Below are positions 17,967 through 27,412 of a stretch of 53,929 nucleotides of DNA, piece after piece. The position numbers and the translations under genes are program-made. The stretch spans positions 1-53,929 of the forward strand of contig JAGRCP010000040.1 in the NCBI GenBank assembly GCA_020433455.1. Direction: 5' to 3'. Position 1 is the stretch's first letter. Each line of letters opens with the position of its first letter. The stretch is from Caldilineaceae bacterium. GTDB taxonomy: Bacteria; Chloroflexota; Anaerolineae; Caldilineales; Caldilineaceae. Under the pieces are notes generated by a model that had not been told where the DNA came from, did not search any database, and saw only the letters and a list, made by a program, of their open reading frames with translations.

Positions 17967-18806
17967 ATGGATACAAGTCTTTGGTGGAAGCGTACAGTTA
18001 TCGGCGGCGCAGCAGCCTTGACGCTGGGCGCAGGCCTGGCCGTTGCTTCTGCATCAGTCTTTGCCCAGAATACGGATGCCACGGCCACGCCGACCGCGCC
18101 GACAAACGGCTTTATGCAGCGCGGCGGGATGGATTTCCATCATGGCTTCGGTGATTGGCGCGGTGGAAATCGGGATGAAGCGCTGGCCGAGCAGTTGGGT
18201 ATCAGCGTGGAAGAGCTGGATGCCGCGCAGGCGGCCATACGCGAACAGGCCTTGGCCGATGCAGTGGCTGCCGGCGAAATCTCCCAGGAGCAGGTCGATC
18301 TCATGACCGCGGCCCAGGCGCTGCGCGATTATATCGATGAGGATGCAATTCTGGCCGGCGCCCTGGGCGTGACCACGGATGAGGTGGCGACAGCCCGCCA
18401 GGACGGTACGCTGCGCGATCTCATGGCCGACATGGACAGGACCGAGTTGCAGACCGCCATGCAGACAGCGGTGAATGAGGCGTTGGCCCAGGCAGTTGCT
18501 GACGGCGTCATCACCCAGGCGCAAGCCGACCTGCTGACTGAGACCGGCAGCCGCTTTAGCAACTTCGGCTTCAATGGTCGGGGCTTCGGCAACTGGGACT
18601 TTGACGGTCAAGGCTTTGATCGCCCGGACTTCGACGGCGATGGCTTTGGTGACAGAGGCGAGCGGGGCCATGATCACGGCTTTAACGGCATGCCCGGCGA
18701 CAGTTTCAACGTTGCGCCCGACGGCGACCTGGGGTTCGATTTTGTGCCCGACGCTAATGCGACGCCCGGTGCGGACACTGAAGCCCAGCAGGGCCAGGGC
18801 TTGTAA
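17967..18806 (+). CDS. Secreted Gly/Asp-rich protein with DUF2680-like helical repeats
   Basis: A 279-residue exported protein with a signal peptide (VIGGAAALTLGAGLAVASASVFAQ) and AAGGAATAAGGAG upstream of the ATG. Residues 65-190 contain two related helical units of the form 'LADAVAAGEISQEQVDLM' and 'LAQAVADGVITQAQADLL', a pattern seen in small secreted DUF2680-like proteins. Residues 195-245 are a Phe/Gly/Asp-rich tract (NGRGFGNWDFDGQGF...FDGDGFGD). No catalytic motif is seen. A hairpin terminator follows. Function unknown; a calcium- or polymer-binding surface role is only a guess from composition. Confidence 0.7.
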   Translation: MDTSLWWKRTVIGGAAALTLGAGLAVASASVFAQNTDATATPTAPTNGFMQRGGMDFHHGFGDWRGGNRDEALAEQLGISVEELDAAQAAIREQALADAVAAGEISQEQVDLMTAAQALRDYIDEDAILAGALGVTTDEVATARQDGTLRDLMADMDRTELQTAMQTAVNEALAQAVADGVITQAQADLLTETGSRFSNFGFNGRGFGNWDFDGQGFDRPDFDGDGFGDRGERGHDHGFNGMPGDSFNVAPDGDLGFDFVPDANATPGADTEAQQGQGL

Positions 18807-18821
18807 TCAAAATTCGGCTTT

Positions 18822-18863
18822 GAGCGGCGCACACGATCACCCGGTGTACGCCGCTCATTTTCT
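18822..18863 (+). terminator. Rho-independent terminator after the secreted protein gene
   Basis: GAGCGGCG pairs with CGCCGCTC, with a further ACAC/GTGT pairing inside, and the stem is followed by ATTTTCT. It lies 16 bases after the stop codon. Confidence 0.75.
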
Positions 18864-18892
18864 GCATATCCTCGGCTGTATGATGGCAGGCA

Positions 18893-18944
18893 GTGTGATG
18901 GTATGATGGCATTGTGCATCGACCATGTACAATTACCATCACAC
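18893..18944 (+). promoter_or_regulatory. Inverted repeat and -10 box upstream of the response regulator
   Basis: GTGTGATGGTA (18893-18903) and TACCATCACAC (18934-18944) are perfect 11-bp inverted arms 30 bases apart. A TACAAT -10-like hexamer (18928-18933) abuts the right arm and there is no good -35, as expected for an activated promoter. The start codon of the response regulator is 16 bases downstream. Autoregulation by the response regulator is a reasonable inference. Confidence 0.5.
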
Positions 18945-18959
18945 AGTCGAGGGTAATCA

Positions 18960-19643
18960 ATGAGCAAAATGATTTTAGTCGTAGACGATAAGCGTGAAAT
19001 CCGCTTTTTGCTAAATCAATATTTGACCCAGGAAGGCTTTCGCGTGGCGGAAGCAGCGGACGGGCAGGAGGCGCTTTACATCGCCCGCCAGGAGCGGCCG
19101 GATCTGATCATTCTGGATCTCATGATGCCCAACATGGGCGGTTACGAATTCATGCGCGTCTACGGCAAGGATGCCGACACCCCCATCATCATCCTCACCG
19201 CCAAGCTGGAAGAAAGCGAGAAGGTCTTGGGGTTGGAACTGGGCGCCGACGACTACGTGACAAAGCCCTTCAGCATGCGGGAGCTGACGGCCCGGGTGCG
19301 GGCCGTCCTGCGCCGGCTGGAGAAGCAGCAAAACGGCGATGAACCCCTGCTGCGCGTCGCCGACATTACGCTGGACAAAACCATGCGTCAGGTCACAGTC
19401 GATGGAAACGCAATTGACCTCACGCCGTCGGAGTTTGACCTGCTGGCCGTCTTTATGGGCAATCCCGGCCGCGTCTTCTCCCGCAGCGAACTGCTGGACT
19501 ATCTTCAGGGCGACGCTTACGAAGGATACGAGCGCACCATTGACGTTCATATCCGTAATCTGCGCAGCAAAATTGAAGAAGATACTCGCAACCCGCGCTA
19601 TATTGAGACGGTTTACGGCGTGGGATACCGATTAAAACGATAA
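18960..19643 (+). CDS. OmpR/PhoB-family response regulator
   Basis: A 227-residue two-component regulator. The receiver domain (residues 4-115) has the acidic pair DD9-10, the phospho-acceptor Asp53 (LIILDLMMP), Thr80 and Lys102 (DDYVTKPF). The C-terminal winged-helix DNA-binding domain (130-225) has the typical 'LTPSEFDLLAVFMGNPGRV' and 'RTIDVHIRNLRSKIE...VYGVGYRL' motifs. The histidine kinase gene follows after 39 bases. Confidence 0.95.
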   Translation: MSKMILVVDDKREIRFLLNQYLTQEGFRVAEAADGQEALYIARQERPDLIILDLMMPNMGGYEFMRVYGKDADTPIIILTAKLEESEKVLGLELGADDYVTKPFSMRELTARVRAVLRRLEKQQNGDEPLLRVADITLDKTMRQVTVDGNAIDLTPSEFDLLAVFMGNPGRVFSRSELLDYLQGDAYEGYERTIDVHIRNLRSKIEEDTRNPRYIETVYGVGYRLKR

Positions 19644-19682
19644 GGATTTTGACGAACGCTCATCTGATTTCTCACCGCCCTT

Positions 19683-21038
19683 ATGCGCACACTTTCGACC
19701 AAACTCACTCTTGCATTCCTCCTTGTCAGTATTCTGGGCGTGCTCCTAATGGCGCTCCTGGTGGATGCGCGCACGACGAGCGAGTTTGATCTCTTTCTCT
19801 CCCGACGCGATAACGATCGCGTGGCGCAGCTGCTGGAAGAATATTACGCAACCTACGGCAACTGGGACGGCGTTGCCGGGGCCCTGGAAGAGGCCATGCC
19901 CCGGCTGAGCGGCCAGATTCTCCGCTCCATCACCATTCTGGACGCCAATGGAAGAATCGTTCTTGGTCAATCCCTGCCCCGCATTGGACGCGACGATTTT
20001 CTGCGCAAGGAATTTATACGTCCCCTGGAGGTAAACGGTGAAATCGTGGGAAGCCTGGTGTTGGACGTGCCGCCCTCTCGCCCCCATGAAAACGCAACTG
20101 CTGAACAGGCATTTCGCCAAAGCATACGCCGCGCCATCATGGGCAGCGCATTGGGCGCCGCATTGGGCGCGCTGCTCATCGGCACGCTCCTGGCCCGTAC
20201 CATCACCCGCCCCGTACGCGAGCTGACTGCGGCGACCGAAGCGCTGGCGGCAGGCGACCTGGGGTATCAGGTTCCCGTGACCGGAAAAGATGAAATCGGC
20301 GAACTGGCCGGCTCCTTCAATCGCATGAGCAGCGACCTGGCCCGAGCCACGCGCCTACGACGCCAAATGACGGCCGACATCGCCCACGATCTGCGCACGC
20401 CTCTCAGCGTCATTCTAGGGTATACCGAAGCGCTCAGCGACGGCAAGCTGCGGGGTTCGCCGCAGATGTATGACGTGCTGCACGGCGAAGCGCAACAGCT
20501 CAGCCGCCTGATTGACGATCTGCGCACCCTTTCCCTGGCCGATGCAGGCGAGTTGGCCCTGAACCTGACGCCCCTGGCGCCCCACCGTATCCTAGAACGC
20601 GCCCAAACCGCGTTCAGCGATCTTGCGGCCGCCGCGGATATTGCCCTCACGGTTCAAGTTGATGAGAATCTGCCTCTGATTGAGGTTGATCCCGATCGCA
20701 TTGCCCAGGTGCTGGGCAACCTCATCAGCAATGCATTGCGCTATACGCCTGCCGGCGGTCAGATTACTCTCTCCGCCGCCGCGGCTGACGACGCGGTGCT
20801 CATGAGCGTGCAGGATACCGGGGAAGGCATTGCGCCCGAAGACTTAGATCTGATTTTCGAGCGCTTCTATCGCAGCGATCAGGCCCGCCCCGATAACGGC
20901 GAATCAGGCCTGGGGCTGGCGATTGCAAAATCTATCGTCGAAGCCCACGGCGGAACCATTGCCGTCACCAGTCGCCCCGGCACGGGCACGACCTTCCAAC
21001 TACACATGCCGGTCGCGGCCGGGGACGATAGCGAATAA
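19683..21038 (+). CDS. HAMP-domain sensor histidine kinase
   Basis: A 451-residue membrane kinase that pairs with the preceding response regulator. It has an N-terminal membrane helix (8-28), an extracytoplasmic sensor region (30-150), a second helix (152-172), a HAMP linker, the phospho-acceptor His235 (MTADIAHDLRTPLS), an N-box (NLISNALRYTPAGG), G1 (DTGEGIAPEDL) and G2 (GLGLAIAKSIVEAHGG). The sensor domain is about 120 residues, with no family I recognise. The signal is unknown; the next genes are envelope glycosyltransferases. Confidence 0.95.
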   Translation: MRTLSTKLTLAFLLVSILGVLLMALLVDARTTSEFDLFLSRRDNDRVAQLLEEYYATYGNWDGVAGALEEAMPRLSGQILRSITILDANGRIVLGQSLPRIGRDDFLRKEFIRPLEVNGEIVGSLVLDVPPSRPHENATAEQAFRQSIRRAIMGSALGAALGALLIGTLLARTITRPVRELTAATEALAAGDLGYQVPVTGKDEIGELAGSFNRMSSDLARATRLRRQMTADIAHDLRTPLSVILGYTEALSDGKLRGSPQMYDVLHGEAQQLSRLIDDLRTLSLADAGELALNLTPLAPHRILERAQTAFSDLAAAADIALTVQVDENLPLIEVDPDRIAQVLGNLISNALRYTPAGGQITLSAAAADDAVLMSVQDTGEGIAPEDLDLIFERFYRSDQARPDNGESGLGLAIAKSIVEAHGGTIAVTSRPGTGTTFQLHMPVAAGDDSE

Positions 21039-21086
21039 GCCCCGCGCTTTTGGGCCATCCACGCCATGAATCTATAATGCAGGGCT

Positions 21087-22205
21087 ATGCGTGTCGTTAT
21101 GGTGAGCAAGGCGCTGGTGGTCGGCGCCTATCAACGGAAGGCCGAAGAGATCGCCCGTCTGGGCATTGACTTAACCGTCTTGACGCCGCCCGCCTGGGGC
21201 GATCGGCGCGGGCGCAATACGGCCGCGCCGCGTCACGTAGAAGGATATGACTTCCGCACCATCCCCATTCGCTTCGCCAATAACTTTCACCTGCATCACT
21301 ACCCTACACTGGGTGATGAACTGACGCGCCTGCGGCCCCACGTGCTTCACATGGACGAGGAACCGTACAATACGGCTACGTGGCAGGGCTTGCGTCTGGC
21401 CCATCGCCTGGGTATTGCCGGCACCTTTTTTACGTGGCAGAATTTGCTGCGCCGCTATCCGCCGCCCTTTCGCCAGATGGAAGCAAGCAACTATCGCCGC
21501 GCGGCCATGGCCATGGCCGGCAGCGAAGATGCGGCCGCCGTGCTTCGGGCCAAGGGCTACACCGGTGGAATATCCGTTATCCCCCAGTTCGGCGTGGATC
21601 CGGACGTCTTCTCGCCGGGGCAGACGCCGCGCCCGCCCGGTCCGCTGATCATCGGGTACGCCGGCGGCCTGCTGCCCGAAAAAGGCGTGGATCTGCTTTT
21701 GCGCGCGTGCGCTGGGCTCGCGGGCGAGTGGCGGCTGCGCATTGCCGGCGAGGGCGGCGAACGGGCCAATCTCGTCGAGTTGGCGGCCCAATTGGGCATT
21801 GCCGCACAGTGCGCTTTTTTGGGCCGATTTGACAGCGGACAGATGGCAGATTTCCTGCGCACGCTGGACGTGCTGGTCCTGCCCAGCCGCACCACCCCAA
21901 GCTGGAAAGAACAGTTCGGCCGGGTGCTCATCGAAGCCATGGCCTGCGGCGTCCCCGTGATCGGCAGCGACAGCGGCGAGATTCCCGTCGTCATCGGCCA
22001 GGGCGGGCTCATCTTCCCCGAAGAGAGCGTAGCGGACCTACGCGCCTGCCTTCAATCGCTCATGGACAACCCCAATTTACGACGCACAATAGGCGCTCGG
22101 GGACGCAACCGCGTTCTCGAGCACTACACTATGGCGGCCATCGCCCGGTCAACTGTCAATCTCTATTCCGCCTTATGCACATCGCCCTCAACGCCCAACT
22201 CCTGA
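21087..22205 (+). CDS. GT4-family glycosyltransferase
   Basis: A 372-residue GT-B fold enzyme that transfers a sugar from a nucleotide donor. The C-terminal donor-binding half shows 'IGYAGGLLPEKGVDLLLRA' and the E-x7-E motif region 'GRVLIEAMACGVPVIGSDSGEIPVV'. The N-terminal half has 'LHMDEEPYNTATWQGLRLA'. It overlaps the next glycosyltransferase gene by 31 bases. The sugar and acceptor cannot be told from sequence. Confidence 0.9.
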   Translation: MRVVMVSKALVVGAYQRKAEEIARLGIDLTVLTPPAWGDRRGRNTAAPRHVEGYDFRTIPIRFANNFHLHHYPTLGDELTRLRPHVLHMDEEPYNTATWQGLRLAHRLGIAGTFFTWQNLLRRYPPPFRQMEASNYRRAAMAMAGSEDAAAVLRAKGYTGGISVIPQFGVDPDVFSPGQTPRPPGPLIIGYAGGLLPEKGVDLLLRACAGLAGEWRLRIAGEGGERANLVELAAQLGIAAQCAFLGRFDSGQMADFLRTLDVLVLPSRTTPSWKEQFGRVLIEAMACGVPVIGSDSGEIPVVIGQGGLIFPEESVADLRACLQSLMDNPNLRRTIGARGRNRVLEHYTMAAIARSTVNLYSALCTSPSTPNS

Positions 22206-23320
22206 GCACTGCGCCCGGCTATCGCAGCGCGGGCGTCAGCGTTTACAGCCGCCACCTCCTGGGGGAATTGGGCGCGTTGGCCGTAACCGGCGCAACGGAG
22301 CACAGCTTCAGCGCATGGCTCAACGATCCCCGTTTCCAGGCGGAAGGCGTGGAGTTGATGCGCACCTCGACGCTACTGGCCCGACCGCCTGCGCGCATCG
22401 TCTGGGAGCAGACCCTCTTCCCACGCGAGCTGGAACGAACGGGCGCGGCATTAGTTCACGGGCTGGTCAACGTCCTGCCCCTGCGTACATCTGTTCCCGG
22501 CGTGGCGACCGTTCACGATCTGAGCTTTGTGCGCATGCCGGAGACCCTGCCCCGGGCCAAGCGCGTCTATTTGCGCCGTCTGTGCGCTGCGAGCGTGGCC
22601 CGGGCCGCACGCGTCATCGCCGTCAGCCGCCAGACTGCCGATGATCTCGTGGCCGAATTCGGCGCACCTCCAGCCAAAATTGAGGTCGTTCCCAACGGTG
22701 TAGATGCAATGTTTACGCCTGGTACGGCCGCGGACAGCATGGCGTTTCGCGACGCTATGAGGCTGCCCGACCGCTTCATTTTGTACGTAGGGACGCTGGA
22801 GCCGCGTAAAAACCTGGCCATGCTCCTGCGCGGCTATGCCCGCTATCGCAATGCTGACCCCGAGCCGGCTCCGCTCATCCTCGCCGGCGGCAAGGGCTGG
22901 TTTTATGATGAAATCTTCACGCTTGTGGAAGAATTGGGCATAGAAGAGAGCGTCTCGTTTCCCGGCTACATTCCGGCTGAAGAGTTGCCGAACTGGTATC
23001 GGGCGGCGACGGTTTTCGTCTACCCCAGCCGCTTTGAGGGCTTTGGTCTGCCCGTGCTGGAAGCAATGGCCTGCGCCACGCCCGTCATTTGCAGCGATGC
23101 GCCCAGCCTGACGGAACTGGTCGGTGACGCCGCGCTCATCGTCACGCGTGCAGAAGAGCCGGGAGCGGACGAACTGGCCGCTGCCCTGACGCGCGTACTG
23201 GCTGACAGCGCACTGCATCAGGAGCTAAGTCAACGCGGCGCGGCCCGGGCTGCCCGGTTCACGTGGGTGCGAACAGCGCAGGAAACGCTGGCGGTATATG
23301 AGCAAGCCGCGAACAGCTGA
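22175..23320 (+). CDS. GT4-family glycosyltransferase (mannosyltransferase-like)
   Basis: A 381-residue GT-B enzyme. It has the donor-domain motif 'FILYVGTLEPRKNLAMLLRGY', typical of GT4 mannosyl/glucosyltransferases, and the E-x7-E region 'FEGFGLPVLEAMACATPVIC'. The middle linker 'VIAVSRQTADDLVAEFG' is also characteristic. It starts inside the 3' end of the previous gene in another frame, so the two are co-expressed. Confidence 0.9.
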   Translation: MHIALNAQLLSTAPGYRSAGVSVYSRHLLGELGALAVTGATEHSFSAWLNDPRFQAEGVELMRTSTLLARPPARIVWEQTLFPRELERTGAALVHGLVNVLPLRTSVPGVATVHDLSFVRMPETLPRAKRVYLRRLCAASVARAARVIAVSRQTADDLVAEFGAPPAKIEVVPNGVDAMFTPGTAADSMAFRDAMRLPDRFILYVGTLEPRKNLAMLLRGYARYRNADPEPAPLILAGGKGWFYDEIFTLVEELGIEESVSFPGYIPAEELPNWYRAATVFVYPSRFEGFGLPVLEAMACATPVICSDAPSLTELVGDAALIVTRAEEPGADELAAALTRVLADSALHQELSQRGAARAARFTWVRTAQETLAVYEQAANS

Positions 23321-23382
23321 TAGCAGGTAAAAAGCGCCTGTCCGGTAATAGCGATTTGCATACTTCTGCCCCGGCCATTTTG

Positions 23383-23391
23383 TGGTACACT
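23383..23391 (+). promoter_or_regulatory. Extended -10 promoter candidate for the sugar-transferase gene
   Basis: TGGTACACT matches the TGnTATAAT extended -10 form, 108 bases upstream of the start codon. The leader that follows contains a TCGGAT/ATCCGA stem. No convincing -35 is seen. Confidence 0.35.
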
Positions 23392-23498
23392 ATCGCGGCA
23401 TTGAGAGCCCGTTCGGATGCTCACCCGAGTGTTTGATCCGAAAATCCGTAAGTGAGCGGCGATCTGCCACAATACAGCGCCTATCTCTTGAGGCTACC

Positions 23499-25034
23499 AT
23501 GCAGCAAAAAACTATGGCAACCGCTGACAGCATCAATCTGCCCGACTCGGGAATCGAGCGGTCGCAGAGAAAATCCATCAACAAGCCCAGCCGTCTTGTT
23601 CGGTGGATAGGGCAGGCCAACCCAAGCGTTTGGACCCCCCTTTTATTCCTGACCGATATGGCGCTGATTGTGGCGGCCTTTGGGGCGGCTTACTTAATCC
23701 GCTATCGCCTGCAATGGTTCCGCTCGGTGGAGCCGTCCTTTAATGTTGCTTTCGAGGAATATGGACGATTTCTAATCGCCCTGCTGATTATTCTGCCCAT
23801 TACGTACTATCTCTCAGACGTCTACCCCTATCGCCGCGATCGCAGCTGGATTGAGCAGGTCTACGACATCGCCACGGCCACAACGTTGGGCGTGATGGTC
23901 GTAATTATCGTCTCCCTCTTTTTCAACACTTCTCTCTATAGCCGCCTTATTTTTCTCTATGCCGCATTTCTGATTACCCTCCTGTTGGGCATCAGCCGCC
24001 TGCTCATCCAGCAGACCCTGGCGCATCTGAGCCGGTACGGCATAGGCGTGGAGAAGCTGCTGCTGGTAGGAGCCGGCGATGTAGGACGCATGGTTCTGCG
24101 CAACATAACCGCCCGGCCCGACTATGGCTATCAAGTAGTGGGGTTTGTCGATGACAATCCCGTCAAGAGCGGAACCGACATTGGTCCCTTCAAGGCCCTC
24201 GGCCCTATCGAAAACTTTGATGAGCTGGTCCGCCATCATGCAATTGATTCGGTCGTCATCTGCCTGCCGTGGCAGTCCCATCGCATGATCCAGCGCCTTT
24301 TGCGTACATGCGATCAGTATGATGTGCGCGCGCTGGTCGTTCCGGATCTTTTCCAGCTGACCAAAAACCAGATGCAGGTAGAGGACCTCAACGGAATTCC
24401 CCTGATCAGCAGCCGGGAGGTTTCCATTCAGGGGACGAACTTTGTGGTCAAGCGGGCCGCGGATCTGCTGGTTTCCGGCCTGGCCGCCTTCTTGCTCTCG
24501 CCCCTCTTTTTGGCCATTGCCGTGGCCATCCGCCTGGATTCGCCCGGCCCCATTTTCTTTGTTCAGAAGCGCATCGGACGCAACGGAGAACCCTTTCGCT
24601 GTTACAAGTTCCGCTCCATGATCCAGGATGCGGATCATATGCGGGCGGAGATGACCGATCTCAACGAAGCTACCGGGCCTCTTTTTAAGGTGAGAGAGGA
24701 TCCGCGTCGCACCCGGGTTGGTCGTTTTCTCCGTCGCTACAGCCTGGACGAACTGCCCCAACTCTTTAATGTTATCCTCGGCGATATGAGCCTGATCGGC
24801 CCGCGGCCCAACCTCCCCGAAGAAGTTGCCGCTTATCAGGAATGGCATAAAAAACGCCTTTCCGTCAATCCCGGCATTACCGGGCTGTGGCAGGTGAGCG
24901 GCCGCAGCGAATTGACCTTTGACGAGATGGTCCTGCTCGACATTTATTACGTGGAAAACTGGACGCTCTTCATGGATATCAAAATTTTTCTGCGTTCTAT
25001 TCCGGCCGTTCTGCGTGGACGCGGAGCGTATTAG
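23499..25034 (+). CDS. Polyprenyl-phosphate sugar-1-phosphate transferase for exopolysaccharide
   Basis: A 511-residue membrane enzyme that starts polysaccharide assembly by moving hexose-1-phosphate from a UDP-sugar onto undecaprenyl phosphate. Four membrane segments occupy about residues 45-165, a nucleotide-binding-like domain follows (LLLVGAGDVGRMVLRN), then the catalytic bacterial sugar transferase domain (about 315-511) with 'KRAADLLVSGLAAFLLSPLF', 'CYKFRSM', 'RRYSLDELPQLFNV' and 'MSLIGPRPNLPEE'. I choose the ATG at 23499, preceded by TTGAGG. Confidence 0.93.
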   Translation: MQQKTMATADSINLPDSGIERSQRKSINKPSRLVRWIGQANPSVWTPLLFLTDMALIVAAFGAAYLIRYRLQWFRSVEPSFNVAFEEYGRFLIALLIILPITYYLSDVYPYRRDRSWIEQVYDIATATTLGVMVVIIVSLFFNTSLYSRLIFLYAAFLITLLLGISRLLIQQTLAHLSRYGIGVEKLLLVGAGDVGRMVLRNITARPDYGYQVVGFVDDNPVKSGTDIGPFKALGPIENFDELVRHHAIDSVVICLPWQSHRMIQRLLRTCDQYDVRALVVPDLFQLTKNQMQVEDLNGIPLISSREVSIQGTNFVVKRAADLLVSGLAAFLLSPLFLAIAVAIRLDSPGPIFFVQKRIGRNGEPFRCYKFRSMIQDADHMRAEMTDLNEATGPLFKVREDPRRTRVGRFLRRYSLDELPQLFNVILGDMSLIGPRPNLPEEVAAYQEWHKKRLSVNPGITGLWQVSGRSELTFDEMVLLDIYYVENWTLFMDIKIFLRSIPAVLRGRGAY

Positions 25035-25061
25035 ACTCAAAGCTTTACGAGAATCACTATC

Positions 25062-26252
25062 TTGGCGCGTCGACGTATTCTTATCCTCATGAGCAACACG
25101 GGCTCCGGCCACCGTGCCAGCGCCTTGGCTCTGCGTGCAGAACTCAAGCGCGCCTTTGACCGACAGGTCCGCGTCTCCATTATCGACCTGTTAAGCGACT
25201 ATTTGCCGCCGCCTTTGCGCTATGCGCCCAATGCCTACCCCTTTCTCTCCCAGGATGCGCCGTGGATGTGGAAAAGCCTGTGGCAACTGGACATGCGCAT
25301 CGCGGCGCCGGCTATGCGAACCGCTGCACGTGCGGCGCGACACTCCGTCCTGCGTACGCTTCAGGCCTACAATCCCGACCTCATCATCTCCGTCCACCCC
25401 TTAGTACAGCATCTGGTCGCGGCAGCCAGCCGGCAACGCTTTCCCTCCATACCCTTTGTCACCGTCGTAACGGATCTGGGCGGCATTCATCCGCTCTGGT
25501 TTCATCGGTCCGTCACGCGCTGCTACGTACCCAATGACGACGCCTATCAGTTGGCCTGCCGCTCAGGGCTGCTGCCCGGCCAGGTCCGCAATTACGGTCT
25601 GCCCATTCGTCCCGGTTTTGGCGACCGGCTGCACCAGCGCATGGCGATTCGTCGGGAATTGGGCCTGCTGCCGGAAGAGCAGGCCGTGCTGCTTATGGGA
25701 AATGGCGTGAAGCGAGCCAGGGTGATAAAGACGGCTCGGTCAATAGCCCGCGGGCTGGGAGCCGGCGGCGAGGGGCGCGGCCAACTGGTCATCATCTGCG
25801 GGCGCAATGAGCGGCTCGTTGCCGAATTGTCGGCCATAAGCTGGCCTGCGCCTACTCGCATATTGGGCTTTGTGGAGGAAATGGCGACCTGGATGCAGGC
25901 CTGCGACTGTATGGTGACCAAAGCCGGGCCCGGAACCATCGCCGAAGCCATGGCCAGCGGACTACCTCTCATCCTCAACGGGTATATTCCCGGTCAGGAA
26001 GCGGGCAACGTGACCTATGTGGTAGAGCAGGGAGCAGGGCGTTATCTGGTCGATCCGAATGAAGCGGCGCATCAGGTCACGCGCTGGTTTACGCATGAAC
26101 AGGCGGAGATGGAACTCATGGCCCAGCGCGCCCTGACACTGGCGCGTCCCCACGCCACCCGCGACATCGTAGCGGATCTCGGCGCGTTGCTGGACATGCG
26201 CGCCTACTCGCCTGCTCTGCTGGCGGACGATTCACTTTCCGCGTCCAGATAA
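25062..26252 (+). CDS. MGDG-synthase-like processive glycosyltransferase
   Basis: A 396-residue GT28/MGDG synthase family protein, likely to glycosylate diacylglycerol and make membrane glycolipids. The N-terminal motif 'RILILMSNTGSGHRASALAL' is characteristic, with 'DLIISVHPLVQHL' and 'VTVVTDLGGIHPLWFH', and a donor-binding C-terminal half 'DCMVTKAGPGTIAEAMASGLPLIL'. The start appears to be a TTG at 25062, 27 bases after the previous stop; an internal ATG at 25089 would cut into the motif. Its last 49 bases overlap the opposite-strand gene. Confidence 0.9.
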   Translation: MARRRILILMSNTGSGHRASALALRAELKRAFDRQVRVSIIDLLSDYLPPPLRYAPNAYPFLSQDAPWMWKSLWQLDMRIAAPAMRTAARAARHSVLRTLQAYNPDLIISVHPLVQHLVAAASRQRFPSIPFVTVVTDLGGIHPLWFHRSVTRCYVPNDDAYQLACRSGLLPGQVRNYGLPIRPGFGDRLHQRMAIRRELGLLPEEQAVLLMGNGVKRARVIKTARSIARGLGAGGEGRGQLVIICGRNERLVAELSAISWPAPTRILGFVEEMATWMQACDCMVTKAGPGTIAEAMASGLPLILNGYIPGQEAGNVTYVVEQGAGRYLVDPNEAAHQVTRWFTHEQAEMELMAQRALTLARPHATRDIVADLGALLDMRAYSPALLADDSLSASR

Positions 26253-27409
26253 TCAGCCATGGTCTCCATGAGCAGAGTGGGCTGCCCCTGTGCATCAAAC
26301 AGATCGCCGCTGGAAAACTCGGGGAAGTTGGTGCTGAACCAGAGCCAGCGTTGGACCAGGCGGTAATCGTCAGCCGGGTATCCCGTCTGCTCATCGCGCA
26401 GACGATCAAAAAGCTCGAAACTTCGGCCCATGAACCCGGAAATTACGTCCGGTGTAAAGCCGAAGCGCTCCGAAAGCAGAATGCCGTACTCGCTCACCCA
26501 CAGCGGCTTATCCTGCTGGCCGTGATTCGCCATCCATTGGCGCATGAGGCGCACCTGTTCTTCCACTATACCCACATCATCGTGATCCGCAACGGTCCAT
26601 AATTGCCCCTGCCTGATGGCCGGATCCAGGCCGGGCGGAACGCCCACGCCCCACACGCCGGCTTCTTCACGCAGAATAAACGCATGCATAGTCCACACGT
26701 CCATCGGCATCGGTACGCCGAATTGGGTCAGATAGGAATCCCACACCGCGTCCAGATACTGCAGGCGCAAAGGCGTTACCTGGCTGAGGCTGCCGCCGCC
26801 CACCAGTGCGGTGGGGTCGCCCGCCTTGATGGCCTGATAGCCGCGATGATAGGCCGCGGCATACTGTTCGGGCGTGGCCCAATCCTGGGAGCGGTTGTCC
26901 GGCTCATTGCCGATGATCCACGTGCGGCCCGGATGATTTGCCGCAACCTGAGTGATAATTTCCTCGCTGAAGAAAAACTCGCCGCCCGGCGAACGCAGGA
27001 CCGGCACGTATTCCATGCCTGCGGCCACTTCTTGCCCCACCGCCTCCAGCCGCATCTCATCCACCGTCTGGGGAATGCCCTGCAGTCCGATGATGCCCAG
27101 GGTCCAGTTGAGGTACCAGCCGGGACGCGCCGCAGGCCAATCGAAGCCGAGGATGGTCATCTCCGGCACGCCTGCGCCCATGCGCCAGCGCAGGCTATAG
27201 GGTTCGGGCAGGGGTTGAGGCTCAGGCGTATAAAAGCGAGCCGGCAGGCGGACGCCGTCACGCCGGACGTCGTCGCCCACAACCGTACCGGCATAGACGG
27301 CGCGTTCCAGCGGCGTCATCCGGTCAATTTCAGTTGTGGACGGTGAGGAGGAAAATGAAAGCAGTAGTGCACCGAGCAGAAGAAGCCATTCGGGCAGAAA
27401 GAAAATCAT
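26204..27409 (-). CDS. Exported TIM-barrel (GH-A-like) protein
   Basis: A 401-residue protein with an N-terminal signal anchor (FFLPEWLLLLGALLLSF). It shows the two glutamate motifs of clan GH-A glycosidases: 'TWIIGNEPDN', with the acid/base Glu about residue 168, and 'PLWVSEYGIL', with the nucleophile Glu about residue 308. I do not recognise a specific GH family. It is followed upstream by a patatin gene only 3 bases away, so they are probably co-transcribed. Substrate unknown; the polysaccharide genes next door suggest a cell-surface glycan. Confidence 0.7.
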   Translation of the reverse strand: MIFFLPEWLLLLGALLLSFSSSPSTTEIDRMTPLERAVYAGTVVGDDVRRDGVRLPARFYTPEPQPLPEPYSLRWRMGAGVPEMTILGFDWPAARPGWYLNWTLGIIGLQGIPQTVDEMRLEAVGQEVAAGMEYVPVLRSPGGEFFFSEEIITQVAANHPGRTWIIGNEPDNRSQDWATPEQYAAAYHRGYQAIKAGDPTALVGGGSLSQVTPLRLQYLDAVWDSYLTQFGVPMPMDVWTMHAFILREEAGVWGVGVPPGLDPAIRQGQLWTVADHDDVGIVEEQVRLMRQWMANHGQQDKPLWVSEYGILLSERFGFTPDVISGFMGRSFELFDRLRDEQTGYPADDYRLVQRWLWFSTNFPEFSSGDLFDAQGQPTLLMETMADYLDAESESSASRAGE

Positions 27410-27412
27410 GGA

